Positions 47,823 through 59,894 of a DNA stretch of 64,000 bases are shown here, in pieces (position 1 is the stretch's first letter; each line of letters starts with the position of its first letter). The DNA is taken from positions 540,028,316 to 540,092,315 of the forward strand of contig NC_058519.1 in assembly GCF_904849725.1 (NCBI RefSeq), written 5' to 3'. Position numbers and translations under genes: made by a program. The notes beneath the pieces were generated by a model. That model saw only the letters and a program-made list of their open reading frames with translations. It was not told where the DNA came from and searched no databases. This DNA is from Hordeum vulgare subsp. vulgare (Eukaryota > Streptophyta > Magnoliopsida > Poales > Poaceae).

Positions 47823-49443
47823 TGATACGTCTCAAACGTATCTATAATTTTTGATGGTTTCATGCTGTTATCTTGTCATCTTTGGATGTTTTATGTACCT
47901 TTTATATATTTTTTGGGACTAACTTATTAATTCAGTGCCAAGTGCCAGTTCCTGTTTTTTGTGTGTTTTTGGCTCTTTTCAGATCTAATTTTGGAACGGA
48001 GTCCAAACAGAATAAAAACCCTGAAATGATTTTTTCCCGAACAGAAGAAGATCACGGGGCCTCTGGGCCAAGCCAGGTGGGCTCTAGGGAGCCCACAAGC
48101 TCCCACTCCGCCACCAGGGGGGAGGCGGCGGTGGCAGGGCTTGTGGCCTCCCTGGCCGCCCCCTGACCTAGATCCTTGGCCTATATATTCCCAAAAATTC
48201 AGCAAAAAAACAGGGGAGCCTCGAAAATACTTTTCCGCCGCCACAAGCTTCCGTTTCCACGAGATCTCATTCGGAGACCCTTCTCGACGCCCTGCCGGAG
48301 GGGACTTTGGAGTTGGAGGGCTTCTTCATCATCATCATCGCCCCTCCAATGACTCGTGAGTAGTTCACTTCAGACCTACGGGTCCGTAGTTAGTAGCTAG
48401 ATGGCTTCTTCTCTCTCTTGGATCTTCAATACAAAGTTCTCCATGATCTTCATGGAGATCTATCCGATGTAATCTTCTTTGGCGGTATGTTTGTCGAGAT
48501 CCGATGAATTGTGGATTTGTGATCAGATTATCTATGATATATATTTGAGTCTTTGCTGATTTCTTATATGCATGATTTGATATCCTTGTAAGTCTCTCCG
48601 AGTCTTGGGTTTTGTTTGGCCAACTAGATCTATGATTCTTGCAATGGGAGAAGTGCTTGGTTTTGGGTTCTACCATGTGGTGACCTTTCCCAGTGACAGT
48701 ACGGGCAGCAAGGCACACATTAAGTAGTTGCCATCAAGGGTAAAAAGATGGGGTTTTCATCATTGGTTTGAGATTATCCCTCTGCATCATGTCATCTTGC
48801 TTAAGGCGTTACTCTGTTATTTTGGACTTAAAACACTAGATGCATGCTGGATAGCGGTCGACGTGTGGAGTAATAGTAGTAGATGCAGAAATTATTGGTC
48901 TACTTGTTTTGGACGTGATGCCTATAGATATAATCATTGCCATAGATATCGTCACGACTTTGCGCGGTTCTATCAATTGCTCGACAGTAATTTGTTCACC
49001 CATCGTCTACTTGCTTATATGAGAGAAGCCACTAGTAAACACTACGGCCCCCGGGTCTATTCACATCCATCGTTTACACCTCCGCTTTTACTTTGCTTGT
49101 TACTTTATTGCTTTTAGTTCTCACTTGGCGAACAATCTATAAGGGATTGACAACCCCTTCTTAGCATTGGGAGCAAGCTTTTGTGTTTGTGCAGGATCTT
49201 GAGATACTCCTCCACTGGATTGATACCTTGGTTCTCAAACTGAGGGAAATACTTACCACAGCTGTGCTACATCACCCTTTTCGCTTCGAGGGAACACCAA
49301 CGCAAGGCTCCAAGGCCACGGGGGAAATCCTTTGCATACTTAAGGCGTAGCCACAGCTGAAGGATTCCTGGTGCCGTTGCTGAGGAGTATCAAGTAATAC
49401 TCCTATTTTTGGCGCCGTTGGAAGGTCTTTTGTTGCAGTAGCA
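47823..49443 (+). repeat. Element B3, 5' LTR (1621 bp)
   Basis: Starts TGATACGTCTCAAACG and ends TTGCAGTAGCA. GC-rich U3 lies at 48075-48160 and a TATA box at 48181-48189. Near its end are two extra primer-site-like stretches (49369-49387 and 49410-49422), as if old primer sites had become part of the LTR. Confidence 0.9.
48181..48189 (+). promoter_or_regulatory. TATA box of B3 5' LTR
   Basis: CTATATATT just downstream of the GC-rich U3 palindrome. The same motif is in the 3' LTR at 54771-54779. Confidence 0.6.
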
Positions 49444-49453
49444 GAAGTATTTT

Positions 49454-49472
49454 TGGCGCCGTTGCCGAGGAG
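49454..49472 (+). other. B3 primer-binding site, tRNA-Asp type
   Basis: TGGCGCCGTTGCCGAGGAG, 10 bp after the LTR end, complementary to the tRNA-Asp 3' end with one mismatch. Confidence 0.8.
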
Positions 49473-49678
49473 GTGAAATCAAGATCTATCCAAGTAGGTC
49501 TCACAAACTCTTCTCTTGCATTTACTTTTCTTGCTAGTTGCCTCTCATTTTCCTCTCCCCCACTTCACATTTGCCGTTTTCATTTGCCTTTCTCCTTCGC
49601 CGTTTTCTTTTGCCTTTGCCGTTTCCCTTTGCCGGTTTTCTTGCTTGCTTGTGTGCTTGTTTGTTTGTTGAAGTCATC

Positions 49679-51752
49679 ATGGCTGAAAACACCAAACTTT
49701 GCGACTTCTCGAGCACTAATAATAATGATTTTATTAGTACTCCGATTGCTCCCACCACTAGTGCGGAATCGTATGAAATCAACACAGCTTTGCTGAATCT
49801 TGTTATGAAAGAGCAATTCTCTGGCCTTCCTAGTGAAGATGTCGCATCCCATCTCAATACCTTCATTGAGCTTTGTGATATGCAAAAGAAAAGAGATGTG
49901 GATAATTACGTGATAAATTTGAAACTTTTTCCTTTCTCGTTGCGATATTGCGCAAAAACTTGGTTTTCTTCTTTGCCTAAAAATAGTATCGATTCTTGGG
50001 ATAAGTGCAAAGATGCTTACACATCCAAGTATTTTCCTTTGGCTAAGATCCTCTCCTTACGTAACGATATCATGAATTTCAGGCAACTTGACCATGAACA
50101 CGTTGCACAATCTTGGGAGAGGATGAAGCTTATGATTAGAAATTGTCCCGCTCATGGCTTGAGTTTGTGGATGATTATACAAATCTTTTATGCTGGCTTG
50201 AATTTCTCTTCTCGCAATATCTTGGACTCCGCCTCAGGTGGAACGTTCATGGAAATCATGTTAGGAGACGCTACAAAACTCCTAGACAATATCATGACCA
50301 ACTACTCTTAGTGGCACACTGAAAGGTCGCCTGCTAGCAAAAAGGTGCACGCTATAGAAGAAATTAACTTGCTTAGTGCTAAGATGGACGAGTTGATGAA
50401 TTTGGTTGCTAGTAGAAATGCTACCTTAGATCCTAATGACATGCCACTATCTTCTTTGATTGAGAGTAGCAACGCTAGTTTGGACGTGAATTTTGTTGGT
50501 AGGAACAATTTTCGCAACAACAATGCTTTTAGAGGAAACTATGTTCCTAGGCCTTTTCCTAGTAACTCCTCTAACAATTATGGCAATTCCTACAGCAACA
50601 CTTATGGAAATCACAACAAATTACCCTCTGATTTAGAGAGTAATATCAAAGAGTTCATCAACTCTCAAAAGATTTTCAATGCGTCCATAGAGGAAAAACT
50701 ACTCAAAATAGACGATTTGGCTAAGAGCGTTGATAGGATGTCATGTGATACTGATGCTTTGAAACTTAGATGCGCTCCTCCAAGGTCAACTGGGATGAAA
50801 CTTCGAAAGCTATGCGTGTCTCCATGAATGAGAGCAAAGAAAGAACCGCCCACATTCGCGCTAGGCATGAATGGTTTAAAAGGGTGTGTTCTAGTGATGC
50901 AAATCACGAAGATCTTAAAGTGCTTGGTGTGTCTCCTCTTGAATCTTTGTTTTCGCGTGTCAAACCTATTTATGGAGGGGCTGGATATGAATCCACTTTG
51001 GTTGAAAAACGCCCCAATGATTCGGAGTCCACCTATCTTGATTATAAAGATGTGGAGAGTGGAGTAGAAGAAGTCAAAATTTTGGGTAGTAATGAAACCC
51101 CCACTTTGGATTTCAAGGAATTCAATTATGATATTTGCTCCTTGTTTGAATGCATTTCTTTGATGCAATCCATTGCAAACTCTCCACATGCTTATAGCCA
51201 AAGCAAAGCCTTTACTGCACATATCATAGATGCTATGATGAAATCCCTTGAAGAGAAGCTCGAACTAGAAGTCTCTATACCTATAAAACTTCATGATGAG
51301 TGGAAACGTACTATCAAAATCAAGATAAAAAACTATGAGTGCAATGCTTTGTGTGATTTGGGTGCTAGTGTTTCCGCGATTCCAAAGTCTTTATGTGATA
51401 TTCTTGGTTTTCATGAGATTGAAGAGTGTTCTCTTAATTTGCATCTTGCGGATTCTACTATCAAGAAACCCATGGGAAGGATCTATGATGTTATTTTTGT
51501 CGCAAATAAGAACTATGTACCCGTGGATTTCATTGTACTTGACATAGATTGCAATCCTTCATGTCCCATTATTCACGGTAGACCTTTCCTAAGGACTATT
51601 GGTGCTATCATTGATATGAAGGAAGGGAATATTAGATTTCAATTTCCTTTAAAGAAGGGCATGGAGAACTTTCCTAGAAAGAAAATAAGATTGCCTTATG
51701 AATCTATGATGAGGGCTACTTATGGTTTGAGCACCAAAGATGACTATACGTG
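49679..51752 (+). pseudogene. gag: B3 gag-protease with one stop and one frameshift
   Basis: Starts MAENTKLCDF at 49679. Gag runs through QFSGLPSED, AKTWFSSLPKN, LDHEHVAQSWERMK and an Asn-rich segment (GNYVPRPFPSNSSNNYG). A TAG near 50310 replaces Gln of the NYSQWHTERS motif of B1. A one-base loss near 50785 (CCTCCAAG where B1 has CCTCCCAAG) shifts the frame. From there the frame 50770-51753 is open to the end, with LCDLGASVSAIPKSL as protease catalytic box and IIHGRPFLRTIGAI. It ends at STKDDYT without pol. Apart from these two lesions the gene is colinear with B1, which supports gag-protease as the full coding content of the family. Confidence 0.88.
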
Positions 51753-54413
51753 ATTCCATCACTTTTTGCCTAGCTAAGGGCGTTAAACAAAATCGTTTGT
51801 TGGGAGGCAACCCAACGAATCTATCATTTTTTTCTGTTTTGTGTTTTCCACACTTTCATAATTCTGTTATGATTGTGGTTTTTGTGTTTCTTTTTGCGTT
51901 TGTGCCAAGCAAATCCGTTATGATTAGTCTTGGGGATGATCGTTTGGTCATGCTGGAAAAGACAGAAACTTTCTGCTCACCAAAAGAATTTTCATTTTTT
52001 TTCTGTAAGAGCTTTTGAGTTGATTATTTTTGCTGCTGATTTCCATGCAAATTCTTCAGACTGTCGTAATTGTTAAGAATATTTGAATTACCAGAGGTAT
52101 ACGAAATATACAGATTGCTACAGACTGGTCTGCTGTTAACAGATTCTGTTTTTTGTTGTGTTGGCTGCTTATTTTGATGAAACTATGGATAGTATCGGGG
52201 GGTATTATCCATGGAAGATTGAACATACAGTAACCGAACATCAGCACAAGTAGAATTCAAGTTTGATACAGTACCTAAGGAAGTGGTGGTCTGCTTTCTC
52301 ATACTAATGTTATCACGAGTTTCTGTTTAAGTTTCGTGCTGTGAAGTTTTCAAGTTTTGGGTGAACTTCTTATGGACCAAAAGATAAAGAGTGGCAAGAT
52401 TTCAAGCTTGGGGATGCCCAAGGCACCCCAAGAGATTCCAGGATGCCGTAAAAGCCTAAGCTTGGGGATGCCCCGGGAAGGCATCCCCTCTTTCGTCTTC
52501 AATCCATTGGTCACGTTACTTGGGGCTATATTCACCACATGTTATGTGTTTTTGCTTGGAGCGTCTTGTATCGTAGGAGTCTTTTATTTTTGTTGTGTCA
52601 CAATCATCCTTGCTGCACACCTAGAGAGAGATACATGCACTCATCGTGATTTTGTCGAGCTTCACTTATATCTTTTGGTAGACAATTCAGCTCACATGTG
52701 CTTCACTTATATCTTTTGAGCTAGACACTTTTGCTCTATGTGCTTCACTTATATATTTTAGAGCACAGCGGTGTGTGGCTTGGTAGCTGATCTATGCTTT
52801 GAAAGTAGTCTCAAAAGGGGTTGTTATCCAAAGGGATACGAAAACTTCCACATTCATGTGCATTGAATAGTTAGAGAAGTTTGATTCATCTCAATTAGTT
52901 TTGAGTTGTGGTTATGGTAATATTGAAGTCATGCTAGTAAGGTGTTGTGGATCTAGAAATACTTGTGTTGAAGTTAGTGATTCCCGTAGCATGCATGTAT
53001 GGTGAACCTCTATGTGATGAAATCTGAGCATGATTAGTATATTGATTGTCATCCTTTGCGTGGCGGTCGGGATCGCGCGATGGTTTATACCTACCAACCC
53101 TTCCCCTAGGAGTATGCATTGAATGCTTTGTTTCGATTACTAATAAAATTTTTGGAACAAGTATATGAGTTCTTCATGACTAATGTTGAGTCCATGGTTT
53201 AGATGCACTTTCACCTTCCACCATCACTATCTTCTTAGTGTCGTGCAACTTTCGCCGGTGCACAAAACCCACCATTAGCCTCCCTCAAAACAGCCACCAT
53301 ACCTACCTACTATGGCTTTTTCAAAGTCATTCCGAGATATATTGCCATGCAACTACCACCATGACATGTGCCACCACGTCTACATTGCCATTACATGATC
53401 GTAAGATAGCTAGCATGATGTTTCCATTAATGTCTATGCCATGCTAGATCATTGCCACGGTACACTACCGAAGGCATTCCATATAGAGTCATCGTTGCTC
53501 TAAGTTTTGAGTTGAAAGTGTGATGATCATCATTAATGGAGCATTGTCCCATGTGAGGAAATAAAAGAGGCCAAAGAAACCCACCATAAAAAAAGAGGCC
53601 AAAGAGCCCAGCAAAAAAAGAAAAAAAGAGAGAAGGGACAATGCTACCACCTTTTCCACACTTGTGCATATTAAGCATCATGATCTTCATGATTGAGAGT
53701 CTCTCGTTTTGTCACCACCATATAGCTAGTGGGAAATTTTCATTATATAACTTGGCTTGTATATTCCAATGATAGGCTTCCTCAAAATTGCCTTAGGTCT
53801 TCGTGAGCAAGCAAGTTGGATGCACACCCACTAGTTTTCTTTAAGAGCTTTCATTTACTCGTAGCTCTAGTGCATCATTTGTATGGCAATCCCTACTCAT
53901 TCACATTGATATCTATTGATGAGCATCTCCACAGCTCATTGATATGCCTAGTTAATGTGACTATCTTCTCCTTTTTGTCTTGCAACCTCCACCACACTCC
54001 ACATCATCTATAGTGCTATAACCATGGCTCACGCTCATGTATTGCGTGAGAGTTGAAAAGATTTGAGAAAGTAAAGGTGTGAAACAATTACTTGGCCAAT
54101 ACCGGGGTTGTGCATGATTTAAATTCGTTGTGCAATGATGATAGAGCATAGCCAGACTATATGCTTTTGTAGGGATAACTTTCTTTTGGCCTTGTTATTT
54201 CGAAAGTTCATGATTACTTTGCTAGTTTGCTTGAATGATTATTGTTTCCACGTCAATAGCAAACTATTGTTTTGAATCTAATGGATCTGAACATTCACGT
54301 CACATAAGAGGAATTACAAAGGACACCTATGCTAGGTAGCATGAAAGCATCAAAAATTCATTCTTTATCACTTCCCTACTCGAGGACGAGCAGGAGTTAA
54401 GCTTGGGGATGCT
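51753..54413 (+). other. B3 non-coding 3' half and polypurine tract
   Basis: Shared with B1 and B2. It has two internal PPT-like copies (AAGCTTGGGGATGCCC at 52404-52419 and at 52458-52474), a cluster of CTTCACTTATATCTTTTGAG-like motifs at 52660-52750, and the functional tract AAGCTTGGGGATGCT (54399-54413). No conserved ORF was found. Confidence 0.75.
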
Positions 54414-56049
54414 TGATATGTCTCAAACGTATCTATAATTTTTTATGGTTTCATGTTATTATCTTGTCATCTTTGGATGTTTTATGTACCTTTTATATCT
54501 TTTTTGGGACTAACTTATTAATTCAGTGCCAAGTGCCAGTTCCTGTTTTTTCTGTGTTTTTGGCTCTTTTCAGATCTGATTTTGGAACGTATTCCAAACG
54601 GAATAAAAACCCTGAAATGATTTTTTCCCGAACGAAAGAAGATCAGGGGGGCTCTGGGCCAAGCCAGGTGGGCTCCAGGGAGCCCACAAGCTCCCACTCC
54701 GCCACCAGGGGGAGGCGGCGCTGGTAGGGCTTGTGGCCTCCCTGGCCGCCCCCTGACCTAGATCCTTGGCCTATATATTCCCAAAAATTCAGCAAAAAAA
54801 CAGGGGAGCCTCGAAAATACTTTTTCGCCGCCACAAGCTTCCGTTTCCGCGAGATCTCATTCGGAGACCCTTCCCGGCGCCCTGCCGGACGGGACTTTGG
54901 AGTTGGAGGGCTTCTTCATCATCATCATTGCCCCTCCAATGACTCGTGATTAGTTCACTTCAGACCTACGGGTCCGTAGTTAGGAGCTAGATGGCTTCTT
55001 CTCTCTCTTGGGTCTTCAATACAAAGTTCTCCATGATCTTTATGGAGATCTATCCGATGTAATCTTCTTTGGCGGTGTGTTTGTCGAGATCCGACGAATT
55101 GTGGATTTGTGATCACATTATCTATGATATATATTTGAGTCTTTGCTGATTTCTTATATGCATGATTTGATATCCTTGTAAGTCTCTCCGAGTCTTGGGT
55201 TTTGTTTGGCCAACTAGATCTATGATTCTTGCAATGGGAGAAGTGCTTGGTTTTGGGTTCTACCATGTGGTGACCTTTCCCAGTGACAGTACGAGCAACA
55301 AGGCACACATTAAGTAGTTGCCATCAAGGGTAAAAAGATGGGGTTTTCATCATTGGTTTGATATTATCCCTTTACATCATGTCATCTTGCTTATGGCGTT
55401 ACTCTGTTATTTTGGACTTAATACACTAGATGCATGCTGGATATCGGTCGACGTGTGGAGTAATAGTAGTCGATGCAGAAAGTATCGGTCTACTTGTTTT
55501 GGACGTGATGCCTATAGATATAATCATTGCCATAGATAGCGTCACGACTTTGCGCGGTTCTATTAATTGCTCGACAGTAATTTGTTCACCCATCGTCTAC
55601 TTGCTTTTATGAGAGAAGCCACTAGTAAACACTACGGCCCCCGGGTCTATTCACATCCATCGTTTACACCTCCACTTTTACTTTGCTTGTTACTTTGTTG
55701 CTTTCAGTTCTCACTTGGTGAACAATATATAAGGGATTGACAACCCCTTCATAGCGTTGGGAGCAAGCTTTTGTGTTTGTGCAGGATCTTGAGATACTCC
55801 TCCACTGGATTGATATCTTGGTTCTCAAACTGAGGGAAATACTTACCACCGCTGTGCTACATCACCCTTTCCGCTTCGAGGGAACACCAACGCAAGGCTC
55901 CAAGGCCACGGGGGAAATCCTTTGCATACTTGCCTAGGAAGTCTCTTAAGGCGTAGCCGCAGCTGAAGGATTCCTGGTGCTGTTGCTGAGGAGTATCAAG
56001 TAATACTCCTATTTTTGGCGCTGTTGGAAGGTCTTTTTTTGCAGTAGCA
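54414..56049 (+). repeat. Element B3, 3' LTR (1636 bp)
   Basis: The partner of 47823-49443, nearly identical over most of its length. It carries a few extra bases near 55935 (CTTGCCTAGGAAGTCTC) missing from the 5' LTR. It is followed by GGCTA. Confidence 0.9.
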
Positions 56050-56205
56050 GGCTACAGGTTGAAGATTTTTATTATATTCAAGACCCGACTCATCTTTCCA
56101 AAGATGACCCGACCCTTGGGGGCTACATGTTGAACATTTTTATTATATTCAAAGACCCGGCTCATCTTTCAAAAGATGACCCGGCCCTTGGAAGGCTAAT
56201 GGGTG
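56050..56205 (+). repeat. 71-bp tandem repeat array, right part (about 2.4 units)
   Basis: Resumes exactly in phase after the B3 insertion (GGCTACAGGTTGAAG), followed by two more units. The last one passes into the antisense gene region. Confidence 0.85.
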
Positions 56206-58381
56206 AAGGAAAATACATAAATAGGCATACCTCATGCCTAACCCTCATAAGATGAATCAAGCTCTTGTTCATCTCATAATCCCTCTCCAGATGACTTGGG
56301 AAGCCGAAACAAAGTTGGTCGAATTCTAGCTTCTCATACCGAGGGAGCTCGAATTTACTTGTTTCTTGATCAGGAGAAGGGCGAGATTCCTTGGAGGTAT
56401 GTTTGGAAAGTACTGCAACCGGAGGAGTGGAATAGCCAGTACCGGTGACCACGACGTCGTCTAGATCTTCAGTCGCCTTGAGAGGGCTTGGTGGGTTAAC
56501 CTTATCAGCGGTTTCCTTCAAAATGACGGGCGAGTCATCCCAGGCATCGGGAATATCGTCCGCGGGAATATCATGAGCCGCCGCTTGCTCTTCATCAATC
56601 TCTGGGACAGAGGTGCTCGTGCCTAAGGCGTCAGTTGTTTTGGGAGCAGAAGATAGGTCGCCGGTTTTCCTCCTCTTCGCTTGTGCTCTGAGACAAAGGC
56701 ACCAAAATTAAAAACACATATTGTTGTTTAGAAGAAATTGAGATTAACAAAGAGACTCACCCTTGTACACTAATCATCGGCGGGAGAGCTGATATTGCCG
56801 AGTCGCCAGATGTAGGGGGAGAAGTCTGATAGAGCAAAGACGTGAAGTTAAAGAAGTGGCGAGTCACATTTTACACAAGAAAGGGTATGATAAAGCAAAA
56901 GTGTACCTCACTGGTGCGTTTCCGACCGGTTGTCTTCTCACGTAGTCCGGAGATTAAGTCGCCAGAGCGACTACAGGTCTTGCGCTTGGGGTTATATCTT
57001 GCTTTCTTCAAAAGGAAATGAGGGTCCATATAAGCATATGGGTGAGACATGGGCACTTTTCCACAGATCCGCCTGGCTGGTCTAGGAGAAGGAGAAGGTG
57101 AGTCAGAAGAAATGGAAATTACCTCGACCGCATCATCTTGGCTCTCATTGTCCTCGCCCTACACATAAAGACACATGGTATAACCATAAGTCGGAATACA
57201 TAGATAATGAGTGAGGGGGGAGCCTTACCTCTAAATGCGCTTCGTCAGCTTGTGACTCGCCAACAAAAGATGAATCTTTGGTGGAGGCTTTACTTTTGCT
57301 TGCCTTCTTCTTCTTTTTTGGTGGCGGCTTGGTGGTCTTTTGGGTGGTCACTTTGGGGCCCCTTCGCCAAAATGGATCGGTTTTCGGATGAATAGAAGCG
57401 AATTTCAAACCAAGAGCATTGGTAAGCATAAAAAAGACAAAAGGCGGTTTGGATTCTTACTGGCGGCACCGGGTTGGAGCGGCAAAAGGCCTTGAGCCCA
57501 ATCTTGGCGCATTCCTCCAAAGGCTCACCGGTTAGCTTCTTGATGATTCCGACAATTTCACTCTATGAGAGTCTTTTGCGATTGAAGCACTGCGGATGGT
57601 CGACCGTACCATCATATTCATACATCAGCACATCTCAGTGACTCAAGAGAAGAATATTCCACTCTATCCAGCAGCGGAATAGATCGATCCCGATGAATCC
57701 GTTGTTGGTCAAAGACTTTAACTCGGAGAAAATGGGGATAAATTCCGACTCTTCTTCTTCTGTGAGTTTCTCCGGCAGCTTGAAGTCCATTGGCATGCGA
57801 TCTACTCTGAAGCCTGGAAGAGGTTTTTCGCCACGTGGAGAGGTGTCCCGGCAATAAAACCATGACTCGGCCCAGCCCTTGGGATGGCTGGGCAAAAGGA
57901 CTGAAGGAAATCCACGCTCGCGGCGTCTTTGAATATTGACTCCTCCAAGTTCATGGTTGGGACCCTTGGGAAACTCGGTCTGGCGACTCAAATGGAAGAA
58001 GTTCAAAAATAAAGGAACTATGGGTTCTCTCTGCAAGAATACCTCGCAAAAGACCTGGAACTGGCAAAGGTTGCTGATGGAGTTGGGTCCCAGGTCTTGA
58101 GGATGAACGTTAAGGAAGTGCAGGACGTCTCGGAAAAACTTTGACCCGGGCGGTTTAAAGCCTCGTTCAAGGTAATCCGTAAAGATGACTACTTCTCCTG
58201 CAGCGGGATTGGGAGTCAACTTGCCCGGGGCGGTTCTCCAACCGATGGTCTCCTTACTGTCAATGAGACCCGCCTTAACAAACTTCTCGAGAGCATCGTC
58301 ATCGATTTTTGTGGGTAACCAATTGCACTTTGAAATAGCCATGACTACAAAAGAGAGGGGAACGAGGCGGCTCAGGGACAA
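56206..58381 (-). pseudogene. Element G antisense gene, N-terminal exons (Transposase_28-like domain)
   Basis: The first visible exon (57461-58381) encodes ISKCNWLPTKI, EVVIFTDYLERGFKPPGSKF, FFRDVLHFLNVHPQDLGPNS and QFQVFCEVFLQREPIVPLF. I associate this pattern with the 'putative gypsy type transposon' domain (Pfam Transposase_28). Plausible splice sites follow on the minus strand. Donor GTAAGA lies at 57460. A second exon, starting at an unplaced acceptor near 57430 and ending at 57229 (Lys-rich KKKKKASKSKAS), is followed by donor GTAAGG. A 36-bp exon at 57123-57158 is bounded by TGTGTAG and GTAATT. Another exon at 56206-56521 is Ser/Pro-rich. Stops (two TGA/TAG in the first exon) mark decay. 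The protein's role in retrotransposition is unknown. Confidence 0.7.
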
Positions 58382-59445
58382 TTATGAAGTATTCTAACTC
58401 GCCGGTATGGGTCTACAGTATGATGACTCGCCAAATGGATGACGTGCATCATAACCCGCCATTCGGGCAGTTCATGGAAGTATCTTCGAAGTATTGTAAC
58501 TCGCCCTTCAAATTGGAAAGAAAGGGGGCATAGCTATGGTGATAAATTTAAGTCGCTATGGAAGCCGGAGCTAAACGACGACTCTTAAAAGGTTCTTTTT
58601 CCTTAGAGATATTCTCGGGAGACGAACAAACATATTTCTAAAAACAGACAGTAAACTATGGATCTCCGGGTGGATCAAAATAATGGGATATTGCTCGGAA
58701 CAATGGAGGAAAGCTATGAGCGTAAGGCAGTGACAACGTTAGATCTACGACATGAAGACTTAAGATAGCAAAAAGACGCGATAAAGTGGTCGTAGTTTGC
58801 TACTGCCTAAAGTCTATTGAGAAAATATGAAATGGATCTAAGGCAAGTAAGGGCGTTCCCCGCGTCACGGAAGCTAGCTCACAGGAAACAATGGTCATGG
58901 TGTTCTCGGCTAACCCTAATAAGGGAATGTGTTTACCTGGGAAAAGGAGATCGGTGCCGGGGACGAAAGCGCAGTACTTCGTGCTTCTTGGCGCCCGGAA
59001 GACCACGGTCGATGGAGGATCTCCAAGAGCCGGTGACGACGCCGGGGTGCTGGTGCTCGAAGTGGAAGAGCGCAAGGAAGACGAGGAATAGATGGAGGTA
59101 GGTGACGGGGATTCCTCCCCCCATTTCTCCTCTTGTTATTAAAGGGTAGGAACGGAAATCGAGGCTGTCAAGGCGGAGATCGAGGCAACAAGTTAGAGAC
59201 TGCGATGATGGCACCTAGATTTTCGGGATAAGTGATTATGTAACAAAGGATCCGTTGATGGTTGCAGTGCTGAAAGCCCCGGAATTAAGGGGATGAGATG
59301 ATGTTATCAAAGATTAAACGGCGGGTCAGATGAAATTACAACGGGTGGTGACTTATCGTTCGTCGAAGAATAGAAATGGTAAGAGTCGCCCCAAATTGGT
59401 GGAAGTTTATTGACATGAATGAGTTCAAGACAATCTGGGGCCTAA
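58382..59445 (+). other. Element G 3' untranslated region and polypurine tract
   Basis: Contains the region upstream of the antisense gene, where its promoter would be expected. No TATA motif stands out. A 91-codon minus-strand ORF (58800-59075) is not recognised. The tract CAATCTGGGGCCTAA (59431-59445) abuts the 3' LTR. Confidence 0.6.
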
Positions 59446-59894
59446 TGTTGGGGATATTACCTGCGGATAACCCGACCTTAGTGGGCCGGGTCAACAAAGG
59501 GGCGACTTACCATTCAACACGCATCCCATGGCCCAGAAGCTGGATGGCGGTTCAAGAGGTCGTGCGTATGAAGGATTACCAAGAAAGCTCCTGGTCGTGG
59601 AGGACACGACGACTTAGAGATAAGGAAAGCCACAAAGAGTAGCATGGCAGGACTTTGTAAACCCTAGGGCCTCGACCTCTATATAAAGGTGAGTCCCAGG
59701 GAAAGGTCAGGCGAGTTAGAGAGAATCGAGAGCTAGGTCAGGCGAGTTACGCCCTCCTTGTAATCGAAACCACCATTAATCCACACAAAGCAGGACGTAG
59801 GCTTTCGCTCACCCCCTTCGAGTCGCCACCAAGGTGTGATGGCTCCATCTTTAAGTCCTTTCACGAGGATATCTGTCGTGACAAAACCACGACA
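59446..59894 (+). repeat. Element G, 3' LTR (about 449 bp)
   Basis: Starts TGTTGGGGATATTACC after the polypurine tract and ends ...AAACCACGACA. TATA box CTATATAAAG at 59679-59688, followed by a typical R/U5. A short LTR is usual for Tat elements. The partner LTR is missing, so the 3' boundary rests on the CA end and the switch to C sequence. Confidence 0.7.
59679..59688 (+). promoter_or_regulatory. TATA box of G 3' LTR
   Basis: CTATATAAAG, a near-consensus plant TATA box, about 235 bp into the LTR. Confidence 0.65.

Larger units (their letters stand above)
47823..56049 (+). mobile_element. Element B3: complete gag-protease-only LTR element (8.2 kb)
   Basis: Forward element with both LTRs and a perfect target duplication GGCTA (47818-47822, 56050-56054). 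It has a tRNA-Asp-type primer site, gag-protease, 2.7 kb of non-coding DNA and a polypurine tract. No trace of RT, RNase H or integrase is seen between 51753 and 54413. It is the best reference in the window for the B family. Confidence 0.92.
38920..59894 (+). mobile_element. Element G: 5'-truncated Tat-type Gypsy element, interrupted by B3
   Basis: Its own sequence is 38920-47822 plus 56050-59894. It has gag, protease, RT, RNase H, a second RNase H, integrase, a long non-coding stretch, a spliced antisense gene, a polypurine tract (59431-59445) and a short 3' LTR (59446-59894). The 5' LTR and primer site are gone. Dual RNase H, the DGGS protease and the antisense gene are hallmarks of the Tat lineage. 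Many stops are present, mostly of the C-to-T or G-to-A kind. Confidence 0.85.
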
